A stretch of DNA of 64,000 nucleotides from Streptococcus hillyeri (GCF_003686955.1 NZ_RCVM01000002.1:62001-126000); one strand, 5' to 3'. Positions 37,578-46,790 are shown, counted from the stretch's first letter. Made by a program: numbers and translations. The notes: generated by a model not told the origin, from the sequence alone.

Positions 37578-38188
37578 TGTTAAAAAAATTAAGACGCTTG
37601 ACAGTCCTGTTGCTACTGATTGGTATTGTAGGATGGGGGTATCGGACAAATCAGGCTGTTCAGACAGTTCTTTCCTACCGTGGTATGGTCAGAGAAGTGT
37701 TAGCTGAAAATGATACGCTGGCCAATGAAAATCTTGTTCTAGCAATGATTTACACTGAAACCAAAGGGGAACAGCAAGATGTCATGCAGTCCAGTGAAAG
37801 CTCTACTGGGCAGACCAATACCATCACCGATAGTCGTGAGAGTGTTCGTCAGGGCGTATTAGTCCTATCAGAAAATTTGCTTTTGGCAGAGGATTACCAT
37901 GTCGATGATTGGACCGCAGTGCAGGCTTATAATTTTGGTTCGCCTTATATTTCTTACGTTGCTGAGCACGGTGGTCAAAATAGTATCGAACTGGCTAAGG
38001 TCTATTCACGTGATGTTTTAGCTCCTAGTCTTGGAAATACAACTGGAAAGACCTATACCTACAATAGCTTTCTCTCAATCATTAATGGTGACAGGGAGCT
38101 TTATCAAAACGGTGGCAATTTTTACTATTCACGGCAGGTTCAAGTCAATTTAAACCTCATCAAATTCTTTAGCCTTTTTTCTAACTGA
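37577..38188 (+). CDS. Lysozyme-like surface protein (PvaA type)
   Basis: A 203-residue protein with one N-terminal membrane anchor or signal (LRRLTVLLLLIGIVGWGY). The lysozyme-like domain has a candidate catalytic glutamate in AMIYTETKGEQ (about residues 55-65), then SSESSTGQ and AVQAYNFGSPYI, as in pneumococcal vaccine antigen A. It is likely a peptidoglycan lytic enzyme facing the wall. Activity is inferred only from the fold. Confidence 0.82.
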   Translation: MLKKLRRLTVLLLLIGIVGWGYRTNQAVQTVLSYRGMVREVLAENDTLANENLVLAMIYTETKGEQQDVMQSSESSTGQTNTITDSRESVRQGVLVLSENLLLAEDYHVDDWTAVQAYNFGSPYISYVAEHGGQNSIELAKVYSRDVLAPSLGNTTGKTYTYNSFLSIINGDRELYQNGGNFYYSRQVQVNLNLIKFFSLFSN

Positions 38189-38274
38189 GAAGGTATGAGA
38201 GTGTTATGATTACTTGAAATAATTGCAGCTGCGAAAACTCGAGTTCAGCTTATCACTGACTTAAAAGGAAACTT

Positions 38275-39990
38275 ATGAAAAATCTACTTGCCTATTTTAA
38301 AGGCTATCTCAAGGAAACCATTTTAGGACCAGTTTTCAAGTTACTAGAGGCTTCTTTTGAGCTTCTAGTACCACTGGTGTTAGCACAAATTTTAGACCAA
38401 GCCATTCCACATCAAGATAAAAATCATCTGTATATGATGATTTTTCTGCTTTTTATTCTGGCTGTTGTTGGTTGTGTCGTTGCGATAACAGCTCAATATT
38501 TTTCAGCAAAGGCTGCGGTTGGCTATACTCAAAAATTAAGTCAGGATTTATTTGCTAAAATCATGACCTTACCTCAAGAGGAGCGTGATAAACTAGGAAC
38601 GTCTAGCTTGATTTCACGGATGACGAGTGATACGATGCAGGTTCAGTCAGGCATCAATATGTTTTTACGTCTCTTTTTACGTTCTCCGTTCATCGTTTTT
38701 GGTGCTATTTTCATGGCTTTGACCATTGATCGTGGCATTACCCTTTGGTTTTTGCTAATGGTGGTCGTGCTTTTCCTCATTGTAGGCATAATGAGTCGAC
38801 TTCTTAGCCCAATGTATCTGCGTCTTCGCCAGCAATTAGATAGTATTGTGTCTTTGACTAGGGAGCAAATGCAGGGCATAAGAGTGATACGTGCCTTTAA
38901 TCAGACGGAGCGAGAGATCGTTGATTTTAGTCAGGCTAACGCAGGTTATACTCATCAGCAACTCAAAACAGGCAATCTTTCTATTCTTGTTACCCCTTTA
39001 ACCTATCTTGTGGTAAATGTGACCTTAGTCATTGTGATTTGGCATGGTGGCGTTAAAATCGGAACAGGTTTACTGTCTCAAGGAATGTTAGTTGCCCTTG
39101 TTAATTACCTGTTACAAATTTTAGTTGAATTGATTAAATTGACCATGTTAGTGACAACGCTTAACCAATCCTTTATCTCAGCTCAACGGATCTCCTCTGT
39201 TTTTGACTTAACATCAGAGGAAGTAGAGGCCGAATTAGAACGGGAAACCTCCTCACACGCTTTAGTTGTGGATGAGGTCACCTTTACCTATCCAAATGCA
39301 TCTGAACCTTCTCTACATCAGATTCATTTAAGGTTAGCGAAGGGCCAATTTTTGGGTATTATTGGAGGGACTGGTTCTGGGAAGTCCACTTTTGTCAAAA
39401 TGATTAATGGTCTCTACCGTCCAACTCTAGGTAGCTTTGCTATTTTTCAAAATGGACAAAGTCCAAGGTCACTAGGTGAGTGGCGTGATTGGGTTGCCCT
39501 TGTTCCACAAAAAGCAGAGCTATTTAAAGGAACGATTCGTTCAAATCTTACCTTAGGCTTACATCAGCCTGTTAGTGAAGATGAGCTTTGGCAGGCACTA
39601 GAAATGGCGCAAGCGAGTGATTTTGTCCGTGAGAAAGATGGACAGCTAGATGCTGAGGTAGAGGCCTTCGGACGAAACTTTTCTGGAGGTCAAAGGCAGA
39701 GGCTGACAATTGCAAGAGCTATTTTGAGGAAAGCACCATTTCTTGTTTTGGATGATGCGACCTCGGCTCTTGATTACCTCACAGAAAGCCGTCTCTTATC
39801 TGCTCTTCGTGAACAATTATCTGATACCACTGTAATCTTAATCTCGCAAAGACCAGGGAGTCTGTCTCAGGCAGACAAGATTTTAGTTCTTGATAAGGGA
39901 CAACAATCTGGACTTGGAACTCACCAAGAATTATTGTCAGAAAATGAGATTTATCAAGCCATTTGCAAATCACAGGAAAAGGGGGAATAG
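38275..39990 (+). CDS. ABC exporter half-transporter, degenerate ATP-site partner
   Basis: A 571-residue protein with six membrane helices (about 15-300) fused to a nucleotide-binding domain. Walker A is GGTGSGKST (about 364-372) and the signature FSGGQRQRL is canonical. However, Walker B reads LVLDDATSALD, with Asp in place of the catalytic Glu, and the switch region is ILISQRPG, with Gln for the usual His. That is the pattern of the non-catalytic half of heterodimeric exporters such as TM287/288 and LmrCD. The partner starts 1 nt later. Cargo unknown, possibly drugs. Confidence 0.93.
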   Translation: MKNLLAYFKGYLKETILGPVFKLLEASFELLVPLVLAQILDQAIPHQDKNHLYMMIFLLFILAVVGCVVAITAQYFSAKAAVGYTQKLSQDLFAKIMTLPQEERDKLGTSSLISRMTSDTMQVQSGINMFLRLFLRSPFIVFGAIFMALTIDRGITLWFLLMVVVLFLIVGIMSRLLSPMYLRLRQQLDSIVSLTREQMQGIRVIRAFNQTEREIVDFSQANAGYTHQQLKTGNLSILVTPLTYLVVNVTLVIVIWHGGVKIGTGLLSQGMLVALVNYLLQILVELIKLTMLVTTLNQSFISAQRISSVFDLTSEEVEAELERETSSHALVVDEVTFTYPNASEPSLHQIHLRLAKGQFLGIIGGTGSGKSTFVKMINGLYRPTLGSFAIFQNGQSPRSLGEWRDWVALVPQKAELFKGTIRSNLTLGLHQPVSEDELWQALEMAQASDFVREKDGQLDAEVEAFGRNFSGGQRQRLTIARAILRKAPFLVLDDATSALDYLTESRLLSALREQLSDTTVILISQRPGSLSQADKILVLDKGQQSGLGTHQELLSENEIYQAICKSQEKGE

Positions 39991-39991
39991 C

Positions 39992-41707
39992 ATGTTTAAA
40001 CGATTGATGAAAGATTTACTGGCTAATCCTTGGTTAGTATTTGCCATTCTCCTATTGACCATTGCTCAGGTGGGATTGACCATTTATTTACCGATTTTGA
40101 TTGGTGAAGCTGTTGACAGCGTGGTTAAGCCAGATGCTTTGTCTCTTTTATCTGGCTTGATCGTGCAAATGTTATGTGTGATAGTTGCCAATACTTTGGT
40201 ACAATGGCTATCTCCGATATTGTATAACCGCTTGATTTTCTCTTATATTAAAAATCTTCGTCAAGCTGTGATGACGAAACTTCATGAGCTACCAATTGCT
40301 TACTTAGACAAGCGTGGTGTGGGAGATATGGTGAGTCGATTAACAACCGATACGGAGCAATTGAGCAACGGTCTCTTGATGATTTTTAATCAGTTTTTAG
40401 TTGGTGCTTTAACGATTGTAGTCTCTATCGTAACCATGGCAACATTAGACTTTGTGATGTTAGCCTTGGTTTTAGTGTTGACTCCCTTGTCGCTCTTTTT
40501 AGCCCGCTTTATTGCTAAAAAATCATATCGCCTATATCAGAATCAAACGCAGTCACGTGGCCTACAAACGCAGCTCATAGAAGAAATGATTGGGCAAGAA
40601 AGTCTTATTCAGTCTTTCAATGGTCAAGCGCAAGCCATTTCCCAATTCCAAAATATCAATGATCGGTATGCTAAGAACTCACTAGGAGCTATTTTCTACT
40701 CCTCAACGGTTAACCCTTCGACGCGATTTGTCAATGCTCTTATCTATGCTCTGTTGACCGGTGTAGGTGCCTATCGCATTATGTCAGGAACGTTCACGGT
40801 TGGTCAACTGACAACCTTCCTTAATTATGTCAATCAATATACCAAGCCGTTTAACGATATTTCTTCGGTTTTGGCAGAATTGCAGAGCGCTCTAGCCTGT
40901 GCGGAGAGGTTGTATGCTATTTTAGATGAGCAAAGTTTAGTAGATGAGGGACAAGCAGAGCTAGGTCAGAACTTACTGAAAGGTCATGTTAGTTTTGACA
41001 AGATTTCGTTTGGTTATCCTGATAGCCAACGCACCTTGATCAATGACCTTTCCATTGACATTCCAGCAGCAAGCAAAGTAGCAGTGGTAGGTCCAACAGG
41101 AGCTGGAAAATCAACCCTAATCAATCTATTGATGCGCTTTTATGATGTGACAGGTGGACAGATTTTATTAGATGGGCAGCCATTGACAGACTATAAACGT
41201 GCCGATTTCCGTAGTCAGATTGGTATGGTCTTACAAGAAACCTGGTTAAAAAATGGCACCATACATGATAATATCGCCTATGCCAAACCAGATGCGACAA
41301 GAGAAGAAGTGATTGCAGCAGCACAGTCTGCCAATGCTGATTTCTTTATTCGCCAATTGCCAAAAGGATATGATACCGTACTAACTGATGGTGGTGACTC
41401 CTTATCGCAAGGTCAGCGTCAGCTATTAACCATTGCCAGAATCTTTGTCAAGTTACCACAAATGTTAATCTTGGATGAAGCGACATCATCTATTGATACG
41501 CGAACAGAGATTTTGGTACAAGAAGCTTTTGAAAAGTTGATGGAAGGCAGAACCAGCTTTATCATTGCGCACCGATTATCAACCATTCAATCAGCTGATA
41601 TTATCCTTGTTATGGTGGATGGCAATATCGTTGAGCATGGCAATCATACCACACTCATGAGCCAAAAAGGTGTTTACTATCACATGCAGATGGCTCAAGC
41701 AAGTTAG
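39992..41707 (+). CDS. ABC exporter half-transporter, catalytic partner
   Basis: A 571-residue protein from ATG 39992 (MFKRLMKDLLANPW); the longer in-frame start lies inside the previous gene. Six membrane helices precede an ATPase with GPTGAGKST, Walker B LILDEATSSID and switch IIAHRLST, all canonical. Its signature is atypical, SLSQGQRQLL, where the second glycine position is Gln. With the partner's LSGGQ this leaves one good and one degenerate ATP site. The two genes are one operon ended by a terminator. Confidence 0.94.
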   Translation: MFKRLMKDLLANPWLVFAILLLTIAQVGLTIYLPILIGEAVDSVVKPDALSLLSGLIVQMLCVIVANTLVQWLSPILYNRLIFSYIKNLRQAVMTKLHELPIAYLDKRGVGDMVSRLTTDTEQLSNGLLMIFNQFLVGALTIVVSIVTMATLDFVMLALVLVLTPLSLFLARFIAKKSYRLYQNQTQSRGLQTQLIEEMIGQESLIQSFNGQAQAISQFQNINDRYAKNSLGAIFYSSTVNPSTRFVNALIYALLTGVGAYRIMSGTFTVGQLTTFLNYVNQYTKPFNDISSVLAELQSALACAERLYAILDEQSLVDEGQAELGQNLLKGHVSFDKISFGYPDSQRTLINDLSIDIPAASKVAVVGPTGAGKSTLINLLMRFYDVTGGQILLDGQPLTDYKRADFRSQIGMVLQETWLKNGTIHDNIAYAKPDATREEVIAAAQSANADFFIRQLPKGYDTVLTDGGDSLSQGQRQLLTIARIFVKLPQMLILDEATSSIDTRTEILVQEAFEKLMEGRTSFIIAHRLSTIQSADIILVMVDGNIVEHGNHTTLMSQKGVYYHMQMAQAS

Positions 41708-41718
41708 AAATCTAACAG

Positions 41719-41754
41719 AAAAAGTGACCTCTCGAACATTCGGGGTCACTTTTC
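41719..41754 (+). terminator. Terminator after the ABC exporter operon
   Basis: AAAAGTGACC-tctcgaacattc-GGGGTCACTTTT, a stem of about 10 bp. Confidence 0.85.
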
Positions 41755-41755
41755 A

Positions 41756-42511
41756 AGTTATGTGACTTTAAGTCCGTTTCGCTCCGTAGGTGCGAAACAA
41801 ATAAACCACCCGCTATGCGGGTGCGCATCGTTGGTTATACCCAAAAAACTCCAAACGCGATACAATAAAGGTGTTCAAGCCTGAAGTAAAGCGAAAGGAG
41901 CAATATATGGCACAAAAGGCACATAGTTTATCACACACAAAGTGGATGTGTAAATACCACATTGTGTTTACACCTAAGTATAGACGAGAAGTAATCTATA
42001 ATCAATATCGAAGCAGTCTAGGCGAAATATTTCGACGTTTATGTAGTTATAAAGGAGTCGAAATAATAGAAGGACATTTAATGCCAGATCATGTTCATAT
42101 GCTAGTTAGTATTCCCCCAAGAATCAGCGTTTCAAGTTTCATGGGCTACTTAAAAGGTAAAAGTGCTCTGATGATGTTTGACAAACACGCTAATCTCAAA
42201 TACAAGTTTGGGAATCGCCATTTTTGGGCAGAGGGTTATTATGTGAGCACAGTTGGACTGAATGAAGCGACTATTAAAAAATATATCCAAGAACACGAAA
42301 AACATGATATTGCTCTGGATAAATTGAGCGTAAAAGAATACGAAGATCCCTTTAGGGATGATGGCAAGTAATACCAGCGCCTCTTTAAGAGGCAAGTGAC
42401 GAGTCAAAAGCGATTAGGCTTGAACAAAGTGAAAGCCAGCGTCTTTAGGCGCTGGCTGGTGATGTGGGCTTATAGCCCCTGTTCAAACCACCCGTTTGAC
42501 GGGTGGTCATG
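41756..42511 (+). mobile_element. IS200-type insertion sequence (IS200/IS605 family)
   Basis: A single Y1 transposase gene is flanked by subterminal hairpins rather than inverted repeats. At the left, AAACCACCCGCtatGCGGGTG lies at about 41803-41822, preceded by GTTTCGCTCCGTAGGTGCGAAAC. At the right, GCCAGCGtctttaggCGCTGGC lies at about 42432-42455 and ACCACCCG-tttga-CGGGTGGT at 42487-42507. Such elements transpose as single-stranded circles cut near the hairpins. Exact ends are uncertain because no empty site is available for comparison. Confidence 0.8.
41907..42371 (+). CDS. tnpA: IS200 Y1 transposase TnpA
   Basis: A 154-residue HUH single-strand transposase, close to the usual length (about 150). 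HUH is HVH in MPDHVHMLVSIPP (about 64-66). The nucleophilic tyrosine is probably in EGYYVSTVGLNEATIKKYI, where the family keeps Y before the final helix. ATG 41907 follows AAAGGAG. The upstream stem-loop resembles the translation-repressing hairpin described for IS200. No TnpB is present. Confidence 0.93.
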   Translation: MAQKAHSLSHTKWMCKYHIVFTPKYRREVIYNQYRSSLGEIFRRLCSYKGVEIIEGHLMPDHVHMLVSIPPRISVSSFMGYLKGKSALMMFDKHANLKYKFGNRHFWAEGYYVSTVGLNEATIKKYIQEHEKHDIALDKLSVKEYEDPFRDDGK

Positions 42512-43067
42512 ATTCTTGAAGGTAATCTTCAATTTTAAGGAGCATGATGTGATTACCATAAATGCTAAACAAATCCCTTGCTTGTAGATAGTAGCCCTTA
42601 ACTTTTTCAACGTCCATAAAATGCCTACCAGCATTTCCAACAATAATCAGTAAGAGAGCAAGTTGATGACTGGTCTCTTTTTCTTTACAGATAGCAATCG
42701 TTTCTAAAGCAAGCTCAGCAGCTTCCATGTATTGCGCTTTTAATTGTAAATGATGAGCATAGTTGTAACGTGCCTTAAGATAGCCAAAAAGATATTCTTG
42801 ATTAGTTAGATCTTTTTCTTGATAGAGCTTCATTAGCCTATGATAAATCTCTTCATAATCTTCACGTCGTTCAACCTCATCATAAAAATTTGCCAAAGTA
42901 TTTAGGATTTTCAAGTAAATATCTGTTTGATGATTGATCTGTTTAGACAAGGTTTCTAGGGTATCTATAGCCTCATCTTTCTTATTATTGGAGTAAAAAT
43001 CAATCATTGCGACCCATAATCCATCAATCTGGGAAATGGCAGATGAGGTGATTTCAGTGGATGACTT
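42507..43067 (-). pseudogene. C-terminal remnant of an XRE/TPR-type regulator
   Basis: From ATG 43007 the frame gives 166 residues of TPR-like helices (NNKKDEAIDTLETLSKQ, YHRLMKLYQE, AELALETIAICKEKETSHQL). Reading continues in frame upstream through SSAISQIDGLWVAMIDFYS to a stop at 43068-43070, so about 20 more codons belong to the gene. The N-terminal helix-turn-helix expected for Rgg/PlcR-like regulators is missing and is not found upstream. The stop codon falls within the end hairpin of the IS200 element. Probably a decayed gene; a small expressed TPR protein is not excluded. Confidence 0.7.
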
Positions 43068-43082
43068 TTAAAAATAGGATGA

Positions 43083-43112
43083 AAAGTTCTCACGTTTTGG
43101 GAACTTTTTTCA
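43083..43112 (+). terminator. Hairpin with T run between the regulator remnant and asd
   Basis: AAAAGTTC-tcacgttttgg-GAACTTTTTT. It may have terminated a gene that has since been lost. Confidence 0.55.
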
Positions 43113-43140
43113 TTTTGTGCAACTTTTTTGAATTTTCAAC

Positions 43141-43169
43141 TTTTCAAGCACTGGCTATTGTAGTATAAT
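43141..43169 (+). promoter_or_regulatory. Probable promoter of asd
   Basis: TTTTCA (43141-43146), 17 bp, TATAAT (43164-43169), 68 bp before the start codon. A second weaker box TAGAAT is at about 43188-43193. Confidence 0.45.
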
Positions 43170-43236
43170 GAAATTTATATAAATTGTTAGAATATTTTGA
43201 AAGTAGCTCTGCTAGTGTTCAAATGAAGGAGAAACC

Positions 43237-44313
43237 ATGGGATATACAGTAGCTGTCGTTGGTGCCACAGGTGCCGTAGGAACACAAATGATTAAAATGC
43301 TGGAAGAGTCAACGCTTCCGATTGACAAGGTACGCCTATTGGCGTCTGCGCGTTCGGCTGGTAAGACCTTGACGTATAAAGGGCAAGAAATCGTTATTGA
43401 GGAAACGACTGAGACGGCTTTTGAAGGTGTCGACATTGCCCTCTTTTCAGCTGGTGGTGGAACGTCTGCTAAGTTTGCTCCTTATGCGGTAAAAGCTGGC
43501 GCTGTTGTGGTTGATAATACTTCTTACTTCCGTCAAAATCCTGATGTACCATTGGTGGTTCCAGAAGTTAATGCTCACGCCATGGATGTTCACAAGGGAA
43601 TTATTGCTTGTCCAAACTGTTCAACCATCCAAATGATGGTGGCGCTTGAGCCGATTCGTCAGCGTTGGGGACTGGACCGTATCATCGTATCAACTTATCA
43701 AGCGGTATCAGGTGCTGGTGCAACAGCTATCCAAGAAACGCTTGGTCAATTGCATGAAGCAGTTGTTGATGGTGTTGCCCCTAAACATTTGACGGCTAAA
43801 ATTTTACCATCAGGTGGTGATAAAAAGCATTACCCAATCGCTTTTAATGCTCTGCCGCAGATTGATTTGTTTACAGATAATGACTACACTTATGAAGAAA
43901 TGAAAATGACAAAAGAAACCAAGAAAATCATGGAAGATGATGCCATTAAGGTTTCTGCAACTTGTGTTCGTGTCCCTGTTTTGTCAGGTCATTCAGAGTC
44001 AGTCTACATTGAAACGATTGATCCAGCTCCAATTGCTGATGTCAAAGAAGCGATTGCCAACTTCCCAGGGGCAGTGTTAGAAGACGATGTCGCTAACCAA
44101 ATCTACCCTCAGGCTGTCAATGCTGTTGGCCGTCGTGAGACATTTGTTGGTCGTATCCGTAAAGATTTGGATGCTGAAAATGGTATCCATATGTGGGTGG
44201 TTTCTGACAACTTGCTAAAAGGTGCCGCATGGAATTCAGTCCAAATTGCTGAAAGCCTTCATGAGCGTGGGTTGGTACGTCCGACAAAAGAACTTGTTTT
44301 TGAATTGAAATAA
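43237..44313 (+). CDS. asd: Aspartate-semialdehyde dehydrogenase
   Basis: A 358-residue NADPH enzyme making aspartate semialdehyde for lysine/DAP, threonine and methionine. The Rossmann loop [12 protein letters not shown] is at the N-terminus. The active-site cysteine is in [12 protein letters not shown] (about residue 128), and [11 protein letters not shown] is the later family motif. Length is normal. dapA follows after an intervening hairpin. Confidence 0.97.
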   Translation: MGYTVAVVGATGAVGTQMIKMLEESTLPIDKVRLLASARSAGKTLTYKGQEIVIEETTETAFEGVDIALFSAGGGTSAKFAPYAVKAGAVVVDNTSYFRQNPDVPLVVPEVNAHAMDVHKGIIACPNCSTIQMMVALEPIRQRWGLDRIIVSTYQAVSGAGATAIQETLGQLHEAVVDGVAPKHLTAKILPSGGDKKHYPIAFNALPQIDLFTDNDYTYEEMKMTKETKKIMEDDAIKVSATCVRVPVLSGHSESVYIETIDPAPIADVKEAIANFPGAVLEDDVANQIYPQAVNAVGRRETFVGRIRKDLDAENGIHMWVVSDNLLKGAAWNSVQIAESLHERGLVRPTKELVFELK

Positions 44314-44320
44314 GTGCTTT

Positions 44321-44356
44321 AACTGAGATTAAGAGAAGTCTTAGTCTCAGTTTTTT
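44321..44356 (+). terminator. Terminator or attenuator between asd and dapA
   Basis: AACTGAGATTAAGA-gaag-TCTTAgTCTCAGTT followed by TTTT. Only 29 nt separate it from the dapA ATG and contain no promoter, so it must allow read-through if dapA is expressed from the asd promoter. Confidence 0.8.
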
Positions 44357-44385
44357 GCTAGAAAAGGAAAAGATAGGAGTCCAAA

Positions 44386-45321
44386 ATGTCTATTGAGCAA
44401 TTACGTCAAGCCAAAATTATTACTGCCATGATTACACCATTTCACGAAGATGGGTCTATTAATTTTGAAGCTTTGCCTGATTTGGTAGAGCATTTGTTAG
44501 CCCACCATACAGAAGGGATTTTATTAGCAGGGACAACAGCTGAAAGTCCAACCTTAACCCACAAGGAAGAGTTGGAATTGTTTGCTGCGGTCCAAAAGAT
44601 TGTGAAGGGGCGCGTGCCTTTGATTGCAGGTGTGGGGACCAATGATACACGTGACTCGATTGAGTTTGCCAAAGAGGTTGCTGAATTTGGCGGCTTCGCT
44701 GCAGGTCTTGCCATCGTACCTTATTACAATAAACCGTCTCAGGAAGGCATGTATCAGCATTTCAAAGCGATTGCGGATGCGAGCGATTTGCCAATTATCA
44801 TCTATAATATTCCAGGGCGTGTGGTTGTGGAAATGACTCCTGAAACCATGCTTCGTTTAGCAGAGCATCCTAATATTATTGGCGTTAAAGAGTGTACCAG
44901 CCTTGCTAATATGGCTTATCTGATTGAACATAAGCCAGAAGATTTCCTTGTTTATACTGGGGAAGATGGGGATGCTTTCCATGCCATGAACTTGGGTGCT
45001 GATGGGGTTATTTCGGTTGCTTCGCACACCAATGGTGACGAGATGTATGAGATGTTTCAAGCCATTGAGCAGAGTGATATCAAGAAAGCGGCAGCTATTC
45101 AGCGTCAATTCATTCCGAAAGTCAACGCTCTTTTCTCTTATCCAAGTCCCGAGCCTGTTAAAGCGGTATTTAACTACCTTGGCTTCGATGTTGGTCCGTT
45201 GCGTCTCCCTCTTGTACCAGCGCCAGCAGAAGATGCGAAACGTATTGTCAAAGTTGTCGTTGACGGTGATTATGAGGCAACTCGTGCAACTGTAACAGGG
45301 GTTGTGCGCCCAGACTACTAA
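44386..45321 (+). CDS. dapA: 4-hydroxy-tetrahydrodipicolinate synthase
   Basis: A 311-residue aldolase condensing pyruvate with aspartate semialdehyde, first committed step to DAP/lysine. The N-terminus [17 protein letters not shown], the GTTAESPTL motif, the Schiff-base lysine in IIGVKECTS (about residue 169) and the tyrosine in IIYNIPGR are all present. It uses the product of the gene before it. Confidence 0.96.
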   Translation: MSIEQLRQAKIITAMITPFHEDGSINFEALPDLVEHLLAHHTEGILLAGTTAESPTLTHKEELELFAAVQKIVKGRVPLIAGVGTNDTRDSIEFAKEVAEFGGFAAGLAIVPYYNKPSQEGMYQHFKAIADASDLPIIIYNIPGRVVVEMTPETMLRLAEHPNIIGVKECTSLANMAYLIEHKPEDFLVYTGEDGDAFHAMNLGADGVISVASHTNGDEMYEMFQAIEQSDIKKAAAIQRQFIPKVNALFSYPSPEPVKAVFNYLGFDVGPLRLPLVPAPAEDAKRIVKVVVDGDYEATRATVTGVVRPDY

Positions 45322-45339
45322 GGCTAAGGAGAAGCTAGC

Positions 45340-45843
45340 ATGATTATCAGGCGTGCAGTATTAAAAGATGTCCCCCAGATTATGGCTGTTTGTAGTCGAG
45401 GTTGGCGAGAGACCTATAAAGATTTGGTGCCACAATCCTATATCAACCAAGTGATTGAAGACTATTATAACGAAGCGCGTGTTACTAAGGATGTTTTGGA
45501 CGATAGTCCTTATTATCACGGTTATTGGGTTGTTGTAGAAGACGACAAGGTTCTGGGTTGTATCGGTGGTGGTATTGATGAGCATAACGAAGGACACATC
45601 TATGTTCTTTATGTTGACCCTGAGTTGAAACGACAAGGTATTGGTAGTCAGCTAGTCGATGCTTTCACAGCCTATCAAAAGGAAACCTATGGTATTGAGA
45701 AACAATGGATTACCTCTGCCATGGAGGGCAATCGGATTGGCTTGTCTTTTTATGAAAAGCAGGGCTTTATCTTCCAATACGCTACTGAAAGTAAGAAATC
45801 CCCCTCATTTCCTCGAAGTTTTCATCTAAAACGCTCAGTTTAA
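45340..45843 (+). CDS. GNAT-family acetyltransferase
   Basis: A 167-residue single-domain GNAT. The N-terminal MIIRRAVLKDVPQIMAVCSRGWRETYKDLVP is typical. The acetyl-CoA loop is VDPELKRQGIGSQL (about 90-103), and SFYEKQGF follows. Acceptor not known. It starts 18 nt after dapA behind AAGGAG and is probably cotranscribed. Confidence 0.85.
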   Translation: MIIRRAVLKDVPQIMAVCSRGWRETYKDLVPQSYINQVIEDYYNEARVTKDVLDDSPYYHGYWVVVEDDKVLGCIGGGIDEHNEGHIYVLYVDPELKRQGIGSQLVDAFTAYQKETYGIEKQWITSAMEGNRIGLSFYEKQGFIFQYATESKKSPSFPRSFHLKRSV

Positions 45844-45854
45844 CAAAGAAAAGC

Positions 45855-45883
45855 TTGACAAATCATGAAAACACTTGCATAAT
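45855..45883 (+). promoter_or_regulatory. Promoter of the ATP-cone protein gene
   Basis: Perfect -35 TTGACA (45855-45860), 17 bp, CATAAT (45878-45883). Confidence 0.75.
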
Positions 45884-45921
45884 GTAAGTAAAGATGAAAA
45901 CGAATGAAAAGAGGTGTTCTT

Positions 45922-46260
45922 ATGCAGATTATCAAACGTGATGGTCAAGTCGCTAACTTTGATCCTGAAAAAATTTATCAAGCGATTATCAAGGCAGCAC
46001 AAACAGTTTATGTGATTGATGATACGTGGCGTCAAAACCTTGCCCAAGTGACTAAAAAGGTGACGATTGACCTTGAAGAAGCCCATGTTGAACGACCAAC
46101 GATTAGCATGATTCAGTCTTGTGTTGAAAATCGTCTCATGGATGCTGGTTATATCAATATTGCAGAGCATTACATTTCTTACCGCCTGCAGCGTGATTTG
46201 GAGCGCAATGGCTACGGGGATAGCATTATCGTGCATTTACGTTTTGAACAGACGAAATAA
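45922..46260 (+). CDS. Stand-alone ATP-cone domain protein
   Basis: A 112-residue protein from ATG 45922 (MQIIKRDGQVANFDPEKIYQAIIKAA) behind AAAGAGGTG; the in-frame ATG at 45904 lies before that Shine-Dalgarno. Nearly the whole protein is one ATP-cone, the nucleotide-sensing domain of NrdR and ribonucleotide reductases, but neither a zinc ribbon nor a reductase is attached. A role in sensing (d)ATP is inferred from the domain only. It has its own strong promoter. Confidence 0.85.
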   Translation: MQIIKRDGQVANFDPEKIYQAIIKAAQTVYVIDDTWRQNLAQVTKKVTIDLEEAHVERPTISMIQSCVENRLMDAGYINIAEHYISYRLQRDLERNGYGDSIIVHLRFEQTK

Positions 46261-46265
46261 TGTTT

Positions 46266-46290
46266 TAGGAGCTTAGGTTCCTTTTTGACT
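46266..46290 (+). terminator. Terminator after the ATP-cone gene
   Basis: AGGAGC-ttag-GTTCCT then TTTTT. Confidence 0.6.
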
Positions 46291-46300
46291 ACTATTTAGA

Positions 46301-46715
46301 CAAGGTGTTACGATAAATACGCTTGAGTTAACGATACCCATTGCAGAAGTCATTAAACGCCATAAAATATTTTGATTGAATTTGGTTTTAAACCACTAGC
46401 AGCCCAACCATGTTAAATACTGTTGGAAAAGTGACCAGTTTGAAAGTTGGTTCTAAATTGATTAGCCTTCCTGTTGAGCTCTGCCATCCACCCAAAGTCC
46501 TTGATAAAGTTTAAATGATTTTTCAACTGTTACGAACAGGTCAAAAAGACAAGGTAGCCATGTGGTTCAAATCAGAAAAACTGGGTAAGTTTGTTCACAT
46601 GACTTATGTAGCTGTATGTGATGAATCTGGTGACTTTCAAGGCGTTCTGGAATATATCCAAGAAATTCAGGATTTCTTTGAATTAGATGGAGATATTATG
46701 CGTGCTATTAAATAG
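46301..46715 (+). pseudogene. Decayed DUF1858/DUF438 protein gene
   Basis: Pieces of one gene can be read in different frames. First, NTLELTIPIAEVIKRHKI up to a stop near 46376. Then, shifted by one base, LIEFGFKPLAA. Then in the first frame again, PTMLNTVGKVTSLKVGSKL, together matching a DUF1858 domain. After an in-frame TAA (46512-46514) comes DKVAMWFKSEKLGKFVHMTY and GVLEYIQEIQDF, which matches the C-terminal PAS part of DUF438 proteins. The intact family is about 450 residues, so most of the middle is deleted. The last 66 codons form an open frame from ATG 46515 but are not an independent gene. Confidence 0.78.
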
Positions 46716-46790
46716 GTCTTATTCTTCATCATATGCTGTTAGGATAATAATTGTGGATTTCTAAAAAGCTTTATCGTTTTTAAACATAGT

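Noticed and set aside
46515..46715. 66-residue protein as an independent gene
   Set aside because: Its sequence is the end of a DUF438 PAS domain and follows frameshifted DUF1858 pieces, so it is part of a pseudogene.
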